Positions 32,745-41,956 of a stretch of DNA of 43,202 nt are shown piece after piece. How positions within the stretch are numbered: the first letter of the stretch is position 1; each line of letters starts with the position of its first letter. Where the stretch lies: positions 1 to 43,202 of the forward strand of contig CACAFI010000013.1 of the NCBI GenBank assembly GCA_902531755.1, written 5' to 3'. The notes under the pieces were generated by a model, which saw nothing but the letters and a program-made list of their open reading frames with translations, did not search any database and was not told the DNA's origin. The stretch is from an uncultured Alphaproteobacteria bacterium. Its GTDB lineage: Bacteria; Pseudomonadota; Alphaproteobacteria; Rhodobacterales; Rhodobacteraceae. Made by a program: the position numbers and the translations under genes.

Positions 32745-33959
32745 TTGAATATTGGAAATAATGTTGACCGAGATCCTATCTATGGGTGGGTAATGGTTGT
32801 ATCTGTATTTACGTTGACAGCTCTTTCATTTGGCACTATGGGCTCCATATCCGTTTTTTTAAAACCATTATCGAATGAATTTGGGTGGACACGCGCGACT
32901 ACTGCTTTTGGCTACACCGTTGCGTCTTTAGGATCAGCTTTTTTTGGAATAATTTGGGGTTATATCGCAGATAAATATGGAACAAGGCTTTTTGGCTTTT
33001 TTGCTACCTTCTTTATGGTCTCTTGCTTATTTTTACTAGGCAAGCAGAATAGTATTCTCCATTTTTATACATTATATTTTTGTTTCGGCGCTTTTGGGAA
33101 TGCGGTTGTTGGTTCCCCTCTTTATGCCAACGTAGGCTTTTGGTTCAAGAAAAATCCTGGCTTAGCAATTGGAATAACTGCAGCGGGTGGCGCAGCTGGC
33201 CAAGGGTTAATTCCTTTATTATCAACATATCTAATCAAGGCTCACGGATGGCAAGATGCTTATATGTATTTGTCTTTCATATATCTTTTAATCATGGCAC
33301 CCTTTTCTTTTCTTATCAAAGAGTCACCATGGCGGAAAAGAGCGCGTATCGCCATAAAAGATGAATTCAGGGATTTTTCTCTGAGTGAAAAAGAAGTTAT
33401 TACCTGGATTTCGTGTGCTGTGATTTTTTGCTGTATATGCATGTCGGTACCTATTGTTCATTTAATACCCTTACTTACGGACGCTTCATTCTCGGAAGAC
33501 TTTGCCGCAAGCGTTTTCCTTGTTCTAATGGTCTTTGGAATATTTGGACGCATTATTAGTGGCAAACTTGGAGATATTATTGGTGCCCTGCCTACATATA
33601 TTCTAATGTCTATCGGCCAAACAATTACAGTCCTTGGTTTCCCATACATAGATTTTAAAGTTGGTTTATTTATTCTTGCCGCGGCTTTTGGTTTTACATA
33701 TTCCGGTGTAATGTCAGCAATTTTAGTCTGTGCTAGAATGATGGTATCCGCAAAGTTGGCTGGTAGAGCAATGGCCCTAGGTTCTTTTTTTGGGTGGGTA
33801 GGTATGGGCTTAGGCGGGTATTTTGGAGGATTGCTTTTTGATATAAAAGGCGATTATACGTGGTCATTCCAGTTTGCTTCAGTTATGGGGTTTGTAAATC
33901 TTTTAATTCTCTGGCAATTTCACTTACGAATTAAGAGACAGCAAGAAGTGACCTCTTAA
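32745..33959 (+). CDS. MFS transporter (oxalate/formate-antiporter/monocarboxylate type)
   Basis: 404 residues and about 12 transmembrane helices. The N-terminal half has GWVMVVSVFTLTALSFG and FGWTRATTAFGYTVAS, typical of the MCT/OxlT-like MFS group, and the GYIADKYGTR and GKLGDIIGA loops carry the MFS charged motifs between helices 2-3 and 8-9. It probably exchanges or imports a small carboxylate used by the two SDRs and COG4091-like enzyme upstream. The start is TTG 32745 with AAGGA six bases before it. Ends two bases before the convergent M24 gene. Confidence 0.85.
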   Translation: MNIGNNVDRDPIYGWVMVVSVFTLTALSFGTMGSISVFLKPLSNEFGWTRATTAFGYTVASLGSAFFGIIWGYIADKYGTRLFGFFATFFMVSCLFLLGKQNSILHFYTLYFCFGAFGNAVVGSPLYANVGFWFKKNPGLAIGITAAGGAAGQGLIPLLSTYLIKAHGWQDAYMYLSFIYLLIMAPFSFLIKESPWRKRARIAIKDEFRDFSLSEKEVITWISCAVIFCCICMSVPIVHLIPLLTDASFSEDFAASVFLVLMVFGIFGRIISGKLGDIIGALPTYILMSIGQTITVLGFPYIDFKVGLFILAAAFGFTYSGVMSAILVCARMMVSAKLAGRAMALGSFFGWVGMGLGGYFGGLLFDIKGDYTWSFQFASVMGFVNLLILWQFHLRIKRQQEVTS

Positions 33960-33961
33960 AA

Positions 33962-35134
33962 CTAACTTATTAACGGTAACTCTTTTGGTGCTCTTTTTGT
34001 TAATAAAACTGGTCCATCCTTTGAAACAAAAATATTCTCTTCATGAACTATAATTTTTCCAGGTTTATACTCAATCGACGGCTCGATAGCGAGAACCATA
34101 TTTTCCTGAATAATAGAGTTATCAAAAGAAGAGATTGATGGTGGCTCGGTTAATTGTAGCCCAACTCCATGACCATACCTACCCTCACCTTTAACCATAA
34201 ATCCAAAGTCTTCAATTTTTTTGTTTATTTTTTTCCATATATCTTTTGTCATCGCACCTGGTACCAAATTTTTAATCCCCTCCTCTGTTGCATGCCATAA
34301 AATTTCATTTGTTCTTTTGAGTTCGTCAGATGCTTGTCCGATTGCAAAGTTTCTGTCAAAATCACAAAAATAACCATCAAACGTTGCACCCGTATCTATA
34401 AAAAGGAAGTCTCCTGAAGAAATTAATTTATGTGTTGGATTTCCTATAATCTGTGAGACCCCCCCTTTCCCCGATACAACCGGCAAATAAGGAATATTAT
34501 CCGCTCCTCTTATTAAAATTTCTTTTTTCAACTTTTTTGCTACATCACGCTCACTGTCGTCAACCGATATAAACGTTGGCAAAACATCAAAAACTTCACC
34601 AACAATTTGTGCCACTTTCTCTATTTTTTTTATCTCATTGAAAGTCTTTACTGTTCGAAGTGCCCAGATCAAAGAGGCTCCATCAACAATATCAAACTTA
34701 AAGTTATTCTGGAGAAGACCAAAATCTAAGACCGGCATTCTGATACTCATTTCTTTTCCTAATTCCGCACCAATAGCTCCAAAACGACTTGGAAGAGACT
34801 CTAAGAGAGATTTTAAAGGAGAGATATCATCTCCGTTAAAATTAGGAGATGGCCATGTGTAAATATCTTTTAAAAACGTTTTTGAGAAAAGCTTTTCACC
34901 TATTTCTGGGATTATAGCTATGGGACGCCCAGAAAGCGGCACAACTAAGAACCAGGGTCTAGTAGGACTCTCCCAAAAGTTAGTATCAATACCAGTAAAA
35001 TATCTGATGTTTGATGGAATGGTAATTAATAGAGCGTCGAGTTTATTTTCATATAAAAGCTCTTGAGCCCTTTTAAGACGAATTTCAAATTCCTCATTTG
35101 AAAAACCATACTCTAGTGTTTTGGCATTTCTCAT
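33962..35134 (-). CDS. M24-family metallopeptidase (Xaa-Pro/creatinase-like)
   Basis: 390 residues: an N-terminal creatinase-like domain to about 160 (NIRYFTGIDTNFWE) and a pita-bread metal domain. The five metal ligands are visible as Asp247 (FIDTGATF), Asp258 (CDFDRNF), His322 (RYGHGVG), Glu351 (AIEPSIE) and the Glu of HEENIFV. Members cleave X-Pro peptides, creatine, ectoine or DMSP (DddP); this cannot be settled by eye. Start ATG 35134. Downstream of the FAD oxidase on the same strand (54-base gap), which could point to a paired amine or ectoine pathway. Confidence 0.83.
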   Translation of the reverse strand: MRNAKTLEYGFSNEEFEIRLKRAQELLYENKLDALLITIPSNIRYFTGIDTNFWESPTRPWFLVVPLSGRPIAIIPEIGEKLFSKTFLKDIYTWPSPNFNGDDISPLKSLLESLPSRFGAIGAELGKEMSIRMPVLDFGLLQNNFKFDIVDGASLIWALRTVKTFNEIKKIEKVAQIVGEVFDVLPTFISVDDSERDVAKKLKKEILIRGADNIPYLPVVSGKGGVSQIIGNPTHKLISSGDFLFIDTGATFDGYFCDFDRNFAIGQASDELKRTNEILWHATEEGIKNLVPGAMTKDIWKKINKKIEDFGFMVKGEGRYGHGVGLQLTEPPSISSFDNSIIQENMVLAIEPSIEYKPGKIIVHEENIFVSKDGPVLLTKRAPKELPLIS

Positions 35135-35188
35135 ACACTGAGTTTAGATATAAATTATATAAGTTGTCGATTAACTTTTACTTATTAA

Positions 35189-36487
35189 TCAAGCGACGTC
35201 AAAATAATCTTGCATCTGCAGATATTTATACTTCATTTCAGCAATATAAGGACCGATTAAGCCACCGTTCCATTTTCTTCTAAATTTATTAAAAACTTCA
35301 TACGTGTTACCTTCTCCAAGCATAAAATCAGCAAGAACCTTAGCAGCCCCCGGTGCTGTATTCATTCCATGGCCTCCAAATCCCATAATAGTGAACACAT
35401 TCTTATCTTCATTTCCGATCCTTGTTGCACCAACATAAGGCATATAATGACTTGCATAGGCCATATTGCCAGTCCAAACATAATCTATTTCTATATTTTT
35501 TAACTCAGGGAAAAAATAGCTAATTTCTTTTGAAATTGCCTTTTTTAAACTTAAAGGATTAAAACTTCCAACCGCTGATATGCCTCTTCCCCATGAAAGT
35601 CTATTCCCAGGCAGAACACGGTAATAATTTCCAGCCCTGCGGTTATCACTGAACCCCAAGGGTTTTTTTAAAATGTCTTGTAGCTCATCTCCCATTGGCT
35701 CTGTAACTCCAATGAACGTTTTTATTGGTAACCAGTAGTTTTTTAAATCCTTGATTTCTTTCCCACCATAGCCACCTGTAGCAAATACTATCTTTTCAGA
35801 TTGAATATTTAACACCCTGTTTTCGTTATTTATAATAGAATCTATCTTTCCATTATTTCTATGGTAGTTGATAAACTTACAATTTTCGAAAATCGAGGAC
35901 CCTAAGGTAACACAATCCTTGGCAAGTGCCTTCATAAAATTTAAAGGATGAAACTGAAATGAATCCTTTCTTAAAATACCACAAGTGTATTTATCAGAAC
36001 GAACGTACTTATAAAGCTTTTCTTTATCAATAAACTCCTCATTTTGAGAAAATAACTGATTTTGAGTGAAAACATCTCTTTTAACTTTTTCAACGTTATT
36101 TGATAAGAAACATTTTAGAACGCCCGACTGAAGGTTTGTGTGCTCGTAGCCTTTAGAAAGACACTTTTTTTTCATCCATTGCACGCCAGAAGCTGCGATC
36201 TTTTCTAATGTAATAACCTCTTCTTGAGATAAGTACTTCATTAAAACATCATAATCTTGCGCCCATCCAGAAAGACAAAAACCACCATTGCGTCCTGATG
36301 CACCACTGCCAATCTGTTTTTCTTCAATTAAGACAGCATCAACATTATTTTTTTTTAAATTGTATAAGAGACTAAGACCTGCAAGACCTCCCCCTACTAT
36401 CAAAACGTCACATTTCAAGTCATTTATTAAATCATGCTTTCCTTTAAATTCACTATATACCGTATCATCATACCATGTATTATTCAT
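35189..36487 (-). CDS. FAD-dependent amine oxidase (DAO family, PuuB-like)
   Basis: 432 residues. The FAD Rossmann motif is CDVLIVGGGLAGLSLL, ending with the acidic residue of VLIEEKQIGSGASGRNGGF; this ASGRNGGF string is characteristic of gamma-glutamylputrescine oxidase-like enzymes and related N-methyl amine oxidases. The second FAD strand is FTIMGFGGHGMNTAPG. Start ATG 36487 (a TTG at 36499 is possible). It sits between the redox cyclase and the M24 gene on one strand. Confidence 0.84.
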   Translation of the reverse strand: MNNTWYDDTVYSEFKGKHDLINDLKCDVLIVGGGLAGLSLLYNLKKNNVDAVLIEEKQIGSGASGRNGGFCLSGWAQDYDVLMKYLSQEEVITLEKIAASGVQWMKKKCLSKGYEHTNLQSGVLKCFLSNNVEKVKRDVFTQNQLFSQNEEFIDKEKLYKYVRSDKYTCGILRKDSFQFHPLNFMKALAKDCVTLGSSIFENCKFINYHRNNGKIDSIINNENRVLNIQSEKIVFATGGYGGKEIKDLKNYWLPIKTFIGVTEPMGDELQDILKKPLGFSDNRRAGNYYRVLPGNRLSWGRGISAVGSFNPLSLKKAISKEISYFFPELKNIEIDYVWTGNMAYASHYMPYVGATRIGNEDKNVFTIMGFGGHGMNTAPGAAKVLADFMLGEGNTYEVFNKFRRKWNGGLIGPYIAEMKYKYLQMQDYFDVA

Positions 36488-36516
36488 ATTAAAAATCAAT
36501 TACTTGTTGCTTTAAT

Positions 36517-38250
36517 CTAAACAGAAATATCAGCAGCATTTTCAAAAGTAAATACCTCTAGCGCTTCTTTTCTGCCTCTAATATCAACTAACTTTGGCTT
36601 AAGTTTATCTGTATCAACCTTCGCTTTATCAGCGACGTACTTGGATACAACTAGCTCGCACCGGTAAGTCTTAGATAGCTCCTCTAACCTCGCAGCGATA
36701 TTGACATTATCCCCAACAGCTGTCTCTGTAACAGCTTTGCCATAACCCATCATACCGACAATCATGCTTCCAGCATGAATGCCCATACCAAACCTCATAT
36801 CTTCAGAAAAATCAGTTTTCAATTCTGAGTTAAGTGTTTTCATACTTTTGGAAATCTCATTAGCTGATATCACGGCATTTCTTGAATTGATATCAGTCTT
36901 TGAGTTTGCATCAAAAATAGCCATTATCCCATCTCCAATAAACTTGTCCAGTCGACCACCATTTTTCTCTATAATCTCGCCGCAGACTGCATAATATTTG
37001 TTTAGAATGTATACAACATCATAGGGTAATTTTTTCTCGGAAAGCTTTGTAAAATCCCTCAAGTCAACAAAAAGTATTACTGTTTCTTGTTCTTTACCGG
37101 TAAGAGCACGTGCACTCCTAACAGTTTCCAATGTATTTTCAGGATTTAATAATGGCTGAACTGATATATTGTTAGTTGGTTTTAATTGACAAGCTAACCT
37201 AACATTGTCATCAAGCCCTACACGTTCAATTGCTTTGATTTCATGATTACTAGGCGCTGTTAATTCCCCACTAAAATCTGTGACCTTTATTCGGCAAGTA
37301 GTACACCTTCCTCTGCCTCCACATATAGCTTGATGTGGAATTTTTCCTTTACGACTAGCCTCTAAAATAGAAGTGCCCTTAGGAATTGACACAGTTTCTC
37401 CTCCTGGATAGCTAACAATGATCCTTCCAAAAAATCGGGCTCTGACTATATTAAATATGCACACTAAAATCACAAAAAGCACAAAAAGAGGATAGTATTT
37501 CATAACTAGAGGTTCTACTTGCATGATAGTTGGGAACGCTTCTTGGGGAATATACTTGAAAATAATCGAACCAAGATAGTTTGGAATCGGCATACCCAAT
37601 TCAAATGATTGGATTTGAGCAATAAAACTCATATTTCTTAAACCTGACAGAAACCCTAAAACTGCTGCAATTGGCACAAACCAATAAACAAAACGAAAAA
37701 GCGCTGGATAACGCAAATAAAATGTAAACCTGTTATGGTGTACAGCTTGTTGTTTTAAATAGGCATCCAAACCAATTACACCATGACCCCATATGAAGAT
37801 TGTCATCAAAGAGAAAAATATTGCTCCCATTATTAAGTCACTCGGTTTTTCGGTATTCATTGCCGCAAAAAAAAGTGAGTATGTTTCCTCTCCACCAAAA
37901 ATTTTTGTTATGATAAAACTTATAGCAATGTGCTGGGCTAAAAATAGCAATGCTAAAACAGGAAATACAATTTGTATCCAGTCCTTGCCTTTCATCTTAA
38001 ATGACTTTCTATTTAAGATGGATGCAAAACCTAGTATAAGGTGTGCCAAAAGAGAACCATAAAGCAGTAAAAGTCCTACAGGATTTTGCCATATAGGTCG
38101 AAAATAATTTATCCTTATGGCATCAGCTGCATCAATCGAAAAAAGATTAACTGAGTGATTTAATAAATGCATGATTACATAGGCGAAAAGTATAATTCCA
38201 CTAAAAATTCGAACCTTTCTAACTATCGTACTGAAATCCTCTTTGATCAC
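36517..38250 (-). CDS. Membrane / 2Fe-2S ferredoxin / class III cyclase fusion
   Basis: 577 residues with three parts. Residues 1-270 have about six membrane helices with repeated histidines (HLLNHSVNLF, LLAHLILGF, LAQHIAI, WGHGVIGL) suggesting heme b binding, as in the SdhC-like cytochrome b fold. Residues 275-365 are a plant-type 2Fe-2S ferredoxin with Cys310, Cys316, Cys319 (ICGGRGRCTTC) and Cys354. Residues 388-570 are a class III cyclase with metal Asp396 (VILFVDLRDFT) and Asp440 (DKFIGDGIMAIFD). It probably turns electron flow or redox state into cyclic nucleotide. Start GTG 38250 with GGAG eight bases upstream. The architecture is known in alphaproteobacteria, but its job is poorly described. 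Confidence 0.87.
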   Translation of the reverse strand: MIKEDFSTIVRKVRIFSGIILFAYVIMHLLNHSVNLFSIDAADAIRINYFRPIWQNPVGLLLLYGSLLAHLILGFASILNRKSFKMKGKDWIQIVFPVLALLFLAQHIAISFIITKIFGGEETYSLFFAAMNTEKPSDLIMGAIFFSLMTIFIWGHGVIGLDAYLKQQAVHHNRFTFYLRYPALFRFVYWFVPIAAVLGFLSGLRNMSFIAQIQSFELGMPIPNYLGSIIFKYIPQEAFPTIMQVEPLVMKYYPLFVLFVILVCIFNIVRARFFGRIIVSYPGGETVSIPKGTSILEASRKGKIPHQAICGGRGRCTTCRIKVTDFSGELTAPSNHEIKAIERVGLDDNVRLACQLKPTNNISVQPLLNPENTLETVRSARALTGKEQETVILFVDLRDFTKLSEKKLPYDVVYILNKYYAVCGEIIEKNGGRLDKFIGDGIMAIFDANSKTDINSRNAVISANEISKSMKTLNSELKTDFSEDMRFGMGIHAGSMIVGMMGYGKAVTETAVGDNVNIAARLEELSKTYRCELVVSKYVADKAKVDTDKLKPKLVDIRGRKEALEVFTFENAADISV

Positions 38251-38320
38251 TTTTTTACTCCCTTAAAGTTCATAAAACGCACTAAAATATTATTTTATTT
38301 CCCAAAAAATGACAAAAGTT

Positions 38321-38349
38321 TTGTTCGCTAGTTGTCATTAAGCTATATT
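38321..38349 (+). promoter_or_regulatory. Candidate sigma70 promoter of the CoA-transferase/lysine operon
   Basis: TATATT at 38344-38349 has TTGTTC 17 bases upstream. The start of transcription would be near 38356, leaving a short leader with GAGGAG before the TTG start at 38379. The -35 is weak. Confidence 0.35.
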
Positions 38350-38378
38350 CTACACGCAAACCTGAGAGGAGTATAGCC

Positions 38379-39605
38379 TTGAACAAAAAAAGTATTTTGG
38401 AACCCCCTGTTAACGGACCTCTAAATGGTGTCAAAGTTTTAGATATGTCTAGAATTCTTGCCGGGCCCACTTGTACCCAATTGTTGGGAGACTATGGGGC
38501 GGAGGTTATCAAAGTAGAAAAACCAGGAAGCGGTGATGACACAAGAAATTGGGGACCTCCTTTTATGAAAAACGTAGACGGACAGGACTCTAACGAAAGT
38601 GGTTATTTTTTGGCATCAAACCGCAATAAAAGATCGATTAGCCTCGACATATCAAAAGACGAAAATGTAGAGATTATAAAGACACTTTTAAAAGACTGCG
38701 ACGTATTTATAGAAAATTTTAAAGTGGGCAGCCTTAAGAAATATGGCTTGGACTATCAATCGCTCTCCGAAGGTTTCCCAAAACTTATTTATTGTTCCAT
38801 TACAGGCTATGGGCAAAATGGCCCAAATTCCCATAAAGCCGGATATGACTTGATCGCACAAGGTTATGGAGGATTAATGAGCATAACAGGAAGTCCCGAT
38901 GAAGAACCAGTAAAGGTTGGTGTTGCAGTTGCAGATCTTTTATGTGGACTTTATGCATGCACAGCCATACTTGCGGCTTTAAATCATAGGGAGACACATG
39001 GAACCGGGCAAAACATTGATATCGCGTTAGTAGATGCTCAGATAGCTTCTCTTGTTAATATGGGAACCAATTATTTACTCTCAAAGCAAGACCCAGCTCG
39101 TGTTGGCAACGAGCACGCAAATATCGTCCCTTATCAAGTCTTTGAAGTCTTTGATGGTCATCTAAACGTAGCCATAGGAAATAACGAACAATTCAAGAAA
39201 TTTTGTGACATTATCAATCGGTCAGATTTGAGCAAAAACAAAAAATACTCAACAAATATTATGCGCGTTTCTAATAGATCTGAGTTAATCCCAATCTTGA
39301 AACAGGAACTAAAAAAGTATAAAAAAGACGATCTAGTTGATAAGATGGAAAAAATGAAGGTCCCTGGAGGTCCAATAAATAAATTATCAGAAGTTTTTGC
39401 ATCCGATCAGGTATCGGCCCGTAAAATGAAAATTCAAATGGAAAACAAAAATTCTGAAAAAGGATTTGTAGAGCTTATTGGAAACCCTGTAAAGTTCAGC
39501 AAAACCCCTGTGAGTTACAGGCACCCTCCACCTTTTTGTGGTGAACATTCCGATGAAATATTGGATGAAATTATGTCTAAGAAGGATCACAAAGATATAA
39601 AATGA
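38379..39605 (+). CDS. Class III CoA-transferase (CaiB/BaiF family)
   Basis: 408 residues, normal for family. VLDMSRILAGPTCTQLLGDYGA near the N-terminus, VIKVEKPGSGDDTR, FLASNRNKRSISLD, then the catalytic Asp157 in HKAGYDLIAQGYGG and ENFKVGSL. It moves CoA between acids, as in formyl-, carnitine-, or glutaryl-CoA transferases. The two saccharopine dehydrogenase genes overlap or follow it directly, so a glutarate or 2-oxoadipate related CoA transfer in lysine breakdown is the best guess. The start is TTG 38379 with GAGG upstream, and the stop overlaps the next ATG as ATGA. Confidence 0.85.
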   Translation: MNKKSILEPPVNGPLNGVKVLDMSRILAGPTCTQLLGDYGAEVIKVEKPGSGDDTRNWGPPFMKNVDGQDSNESGYFLASNRNKRSISLDISKDENVEIIKTLLKDCDVFIENFKVGSLKKYGLDYQSLSEGFPKLIYCSITGYGQNGPNSHKAGYDLIAQGYGGLMSITGSPDEEPVKVGVAVADLLCGLYACTAILAALNHRETHGTGQNIDIALVDAQIASLVNMGTNYLLSKQDPARVGNEHANIVPYQVFEVFDGHLNVAIGNNEQFKKFCDIINRSDLSKNKKYSTNIMRVSNRSELIPILKQELKKYKKDDLVDKMEKMKVPGGPINKLSEVFASDQVSARKMKIQMENKNSEKGFVELIGNPVKFSKTPVSYRHPPPFCGEHSDEILDEIMSKKDHKDIK

Positions 39606-40654
39606 AACATTTATGGTTGAGAGCAGAAAATCGTGAAAACGAAAAGCGAGTTGGTCTAACTCCTGTAGGTGCCGCTCAACTAATTCAGAACGGTATAAAA
39701 GTATCTGTTGAGTCTAGTGACACCAGAATTATCCCTACAAAAGATTATAAAGACGCCGGATGCAAAATTGTTAATGAAGGATCTTGGGAAAGCGCACCAG
39801 AGGACGCAATTATATTTGGGCTTAAGGAACTGCCAAATGATGATAAACCGTTAAGGCACTCACATATAATGTTTGGACACGCTTTCAAGGGGCAAGTGTC
39901 GGGTAAAAAATTGCTTACAAAATTTAAAAATGGTGGTGGAACACTTTATGATATTGAGTATTTAACAAATGAAAAAGGAAAAAGGGTTGCCGCTTTTGGT
40001 TACTGGGCGGGGTTTGCAGGAGCCTTCGTTACACTCAAGATTTGGATTAGCCAGTGGACAAAAAAAGAGTGCCCTCCATTATCTGCTTTTCAAAACAAAA
40101 GAGAATTATTAGGAAACTTATCTAACGAAATAAATTTAGTAAAAAGTCGTCCATCTACAATTGTAATTGGTGCGCAAGGTCGGGTTGGCTCCGGAGTGTG
40201 TGACTTTTGTGAGGAATTCTCTTTAGATATAAATAAATGGGATTTAGCGGAAACATCTTCAGGTGGTCCCTTCAAAGAAGTTCTTGATCACGAGATATTA
40301 TTCAACTGCGTCGTTTCAACTCCAAATACTCCTGTATTTTTTCAACCTTATTTTGTTGAGACACAAAGAAAGCTTAGTGTAATTGGTGATATAGCGTGTG
40401 ATCCTGATAGCGATTATAACCCCATTCCCATTTATAGCGCTCCAACCACGTGGAGCAAGCCAGGTTTAAACATCGCCAGTCACCCACCTTTAGATGTAAT
40501 GGCTATTGACAACTTGCCATCCCTTCTCCCAAAGGAAAGCTCAATTGACTTTGCAGAACAAATTTTTCCCTACTTGATTGATTTCGATCGAAAAAATAAT
40601 GCCGTTTGGCAAAGAGCAAAAAAAGTTTTTAAATCAAATGTCTTAGAGGTGTAA
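39602..40654 (+). CDS. Saccharopine dehydrogenase, lysine-forming type (LYS1-like)
   Basis: 350 residues, homologous to the NAD-dependent saccharopine dehydrogenase (L-lysine forming). The N-terminal alanine-dehydrogenase-like domain shows LWLRAENRENEKRVGLTP and the nucleotide-binding half TIVIGAQGRVGSGVCDFC. The region VAAFGYWAGFAGAFVTLK is also typical. In this setting it could catalyse lysine + 2-oxoglutarate to saccharopine. Its ATG overlaps the CoA-transferase stop by four bases; the next gene starts one base after its stop. A catabolic direction is inferred from the neighbour. Confidence 0.86.
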   Translation: MKHLWLRAENRENEKRVGLTPVGAAQLIQNGIKVSVESSDTRIIPTKDYKDAGCKIVNEGSWESAPEDAIIFGLKELPNDDKPLRHSHIMFGHAFKGQVSGKKLLTKFKNGGGTLYDIEYLTNEKGKRVAAFGYWAGFAGAFVTLKIWISQWTKKECPPLSAFQNKRELLGNLSNEINLVKSRPSTIVIGAQGRVGSGVCDFCEEFSLDINKWDLAETSSGGPFKEVLDHEILFNCVVSTPNTPVFFQPYFVETQRKLSVIGDIACDPDSDYNPIPIYSAPTTWSKPGLNIASHPPLDVMAIDNLPSLLPKESSIDFAEQIFPYLIDFDRKNNAVWQRAKKVFKSNVLEV

Positions 40655-40655
40655 A

Positions 40656-41798
40656 ATGATAGTTCATTGGTGCGGAACAGGGTTATCAGCAATCCCTGGA
40701 TTAAAAAAACTCATTTTGGATGGCAACAATGTTATTGTATGGAACAGGACAGTAAGCAAAGCTAGAAAAGCTTTAGAAGGCCTTCAAGTAACAATTTATG
40801 AATTTGATATTAAAGCTTTAGAGGAGAAGTTATCTCCTAAAGATATAATTGTATCGATGCTTCCAGGAGACTGGCATGTTCCTCTTGCTAAATTAGCGAT
40901 TTCAAAGAAAGCTCACTTTGTGAGTTCATCCTATATTTCGCCTGAGATGAGAAACCTTAACAATGCCGCACTTAAAGCAGAAGTTTCTTTGGTAAATGAG
41001 ATTGGCCTTGATCCAGGGATAGACCATTTGATGGCTCATAAGCTAATCGAAGAACTCAAAGTATCAGAGCTAATGAACGCTGAAACTGAGGTTTCTTTTC
41101 TCTCATACTGTGGGGGAGTTCCTAAAACTCCTAACGAATTTAAATATAAATTTAGTTGGTCTCCTCTGGGGGTATTGAAAGCTTTGAAATCTCCTTCAAG
41201 GTCAATAAAAGATTTCGAAAATTTTGAAGCTAACCGACCATGGGATGCTATAACTTCCTTCAACGCACCGCTGAATAGTCCAGAGGAATTTGAAGTCTAT
41301 CCAAATAGAGATTCATTACCATTTATTGAACAGTACGATTTTGACCATAACTGGAAAATCAAGCAGTTCGTAAGAGGCACTTTAAGACTAAAAGGATGGG
41401 CCCAGGCTTGGGCAGGTGTTTTTAGGGAGATAGAAACATTACATGGACAAGCTGGAGAAAAGCGATTAATCGAAATGTCCGAACAGTTTTGGCGGGATAA
41501 CGCATATGCTGAGAATGAACCAGATCGTGTAATTTTGTGCGTAGATCTTAAGGCTGAACAAAACAACCACGTTATTTGGCATAAAACCTACAAAATGGAT
41601 GCATGGGGTGATACACGAGGAACAGCAATGGCAAGACTTGTGTCGCATCCTGTCTCCTTGGCAGTTAAGGCAATAATCGATGATAGCATTGACCACGGCG
41701 TTAGCGCGGCTTCAAGTAAATCTTATGTAGTAGACAAATGGCTTAAAGATATTTCAGAGCTAGCACAAGAATTTAATATTATCGATCATCTTAACTGA
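40656..41798 (+). CDS. Saccharopine dehydrogenase, glutamate-forming type (LYS9-like)
   Basis: 380 residues, homologous to the LYS9-type enzyme that splits saccharopine to 2-aminoadipate semialdehyde and glutamate. Seen are the N-terminal NAD fold (VHWCGTGLSAIPGLKKLI), HFVSSSYISPEM, NEIGLDPGIDHLMAHKLI and SFLSYCGGVPKTP, all hallmarks of the family. The GIDH motif carries residues that bind saccharopine. It sits one base after the LYS1-like gene, making two separate enzymes rather than a fused lysine-ketoglutarate reductase/saccharopine dehydrogenase. Confidence 0.87.
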   Translation: MIVHWCGTGLSAIPGLKKLILDGNNVIVWNRTVSKARKALEGLQVTIYEFDIKALEEKLSPKDIIVSMLPGDWHVPLAKLAISKKAHFVSSSYISPEMRNLNNAALKAEVSLVNEIGLDPGIDHLMAHKLIEELKVSELMNAETEVSFLSYCGGVPKTPNEFKYKFSWSPLGVLKALKSPSRSIKDFENFEANRPWDAITSFNAPLNSPEEFEVYPNRDSLPFIEQYDFDHNWKIKQFVRGTLRLKGWAQAWAGVFREIETLHGQAGEKRLIEMSEQFWRDNAYAENEPDRVILCVDLKAEQNNHVIWHKTYKMDAWGDTRGTAMARLVSHPVSLAVKAIIDDSIDHGVSAASSKSYVVDKWLKDISELAQEFNIIDHLN

Positions 41799-41956
41799 AA
41801 ATTATAGCCACTTATCAAGAAGAAATAGGGATAGATATTTATACCACGTACCGATTTTGTGCTAAAATAATTATTTACCAAATTAAAGAAAGTAGCTGTA
41901 CGTAACACATTATGGTATCGTCTCTTGTAGAACAAATTTTTGGAAAGGATAGTTTT

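Noticed and set aside
33962..35134. DMSP lyase DddP as the identity of the M24 gene
   Set aside because: The metal ligands fit M24 in general; nothing specific to DddP could be confirmed by eye, so only the family is named.
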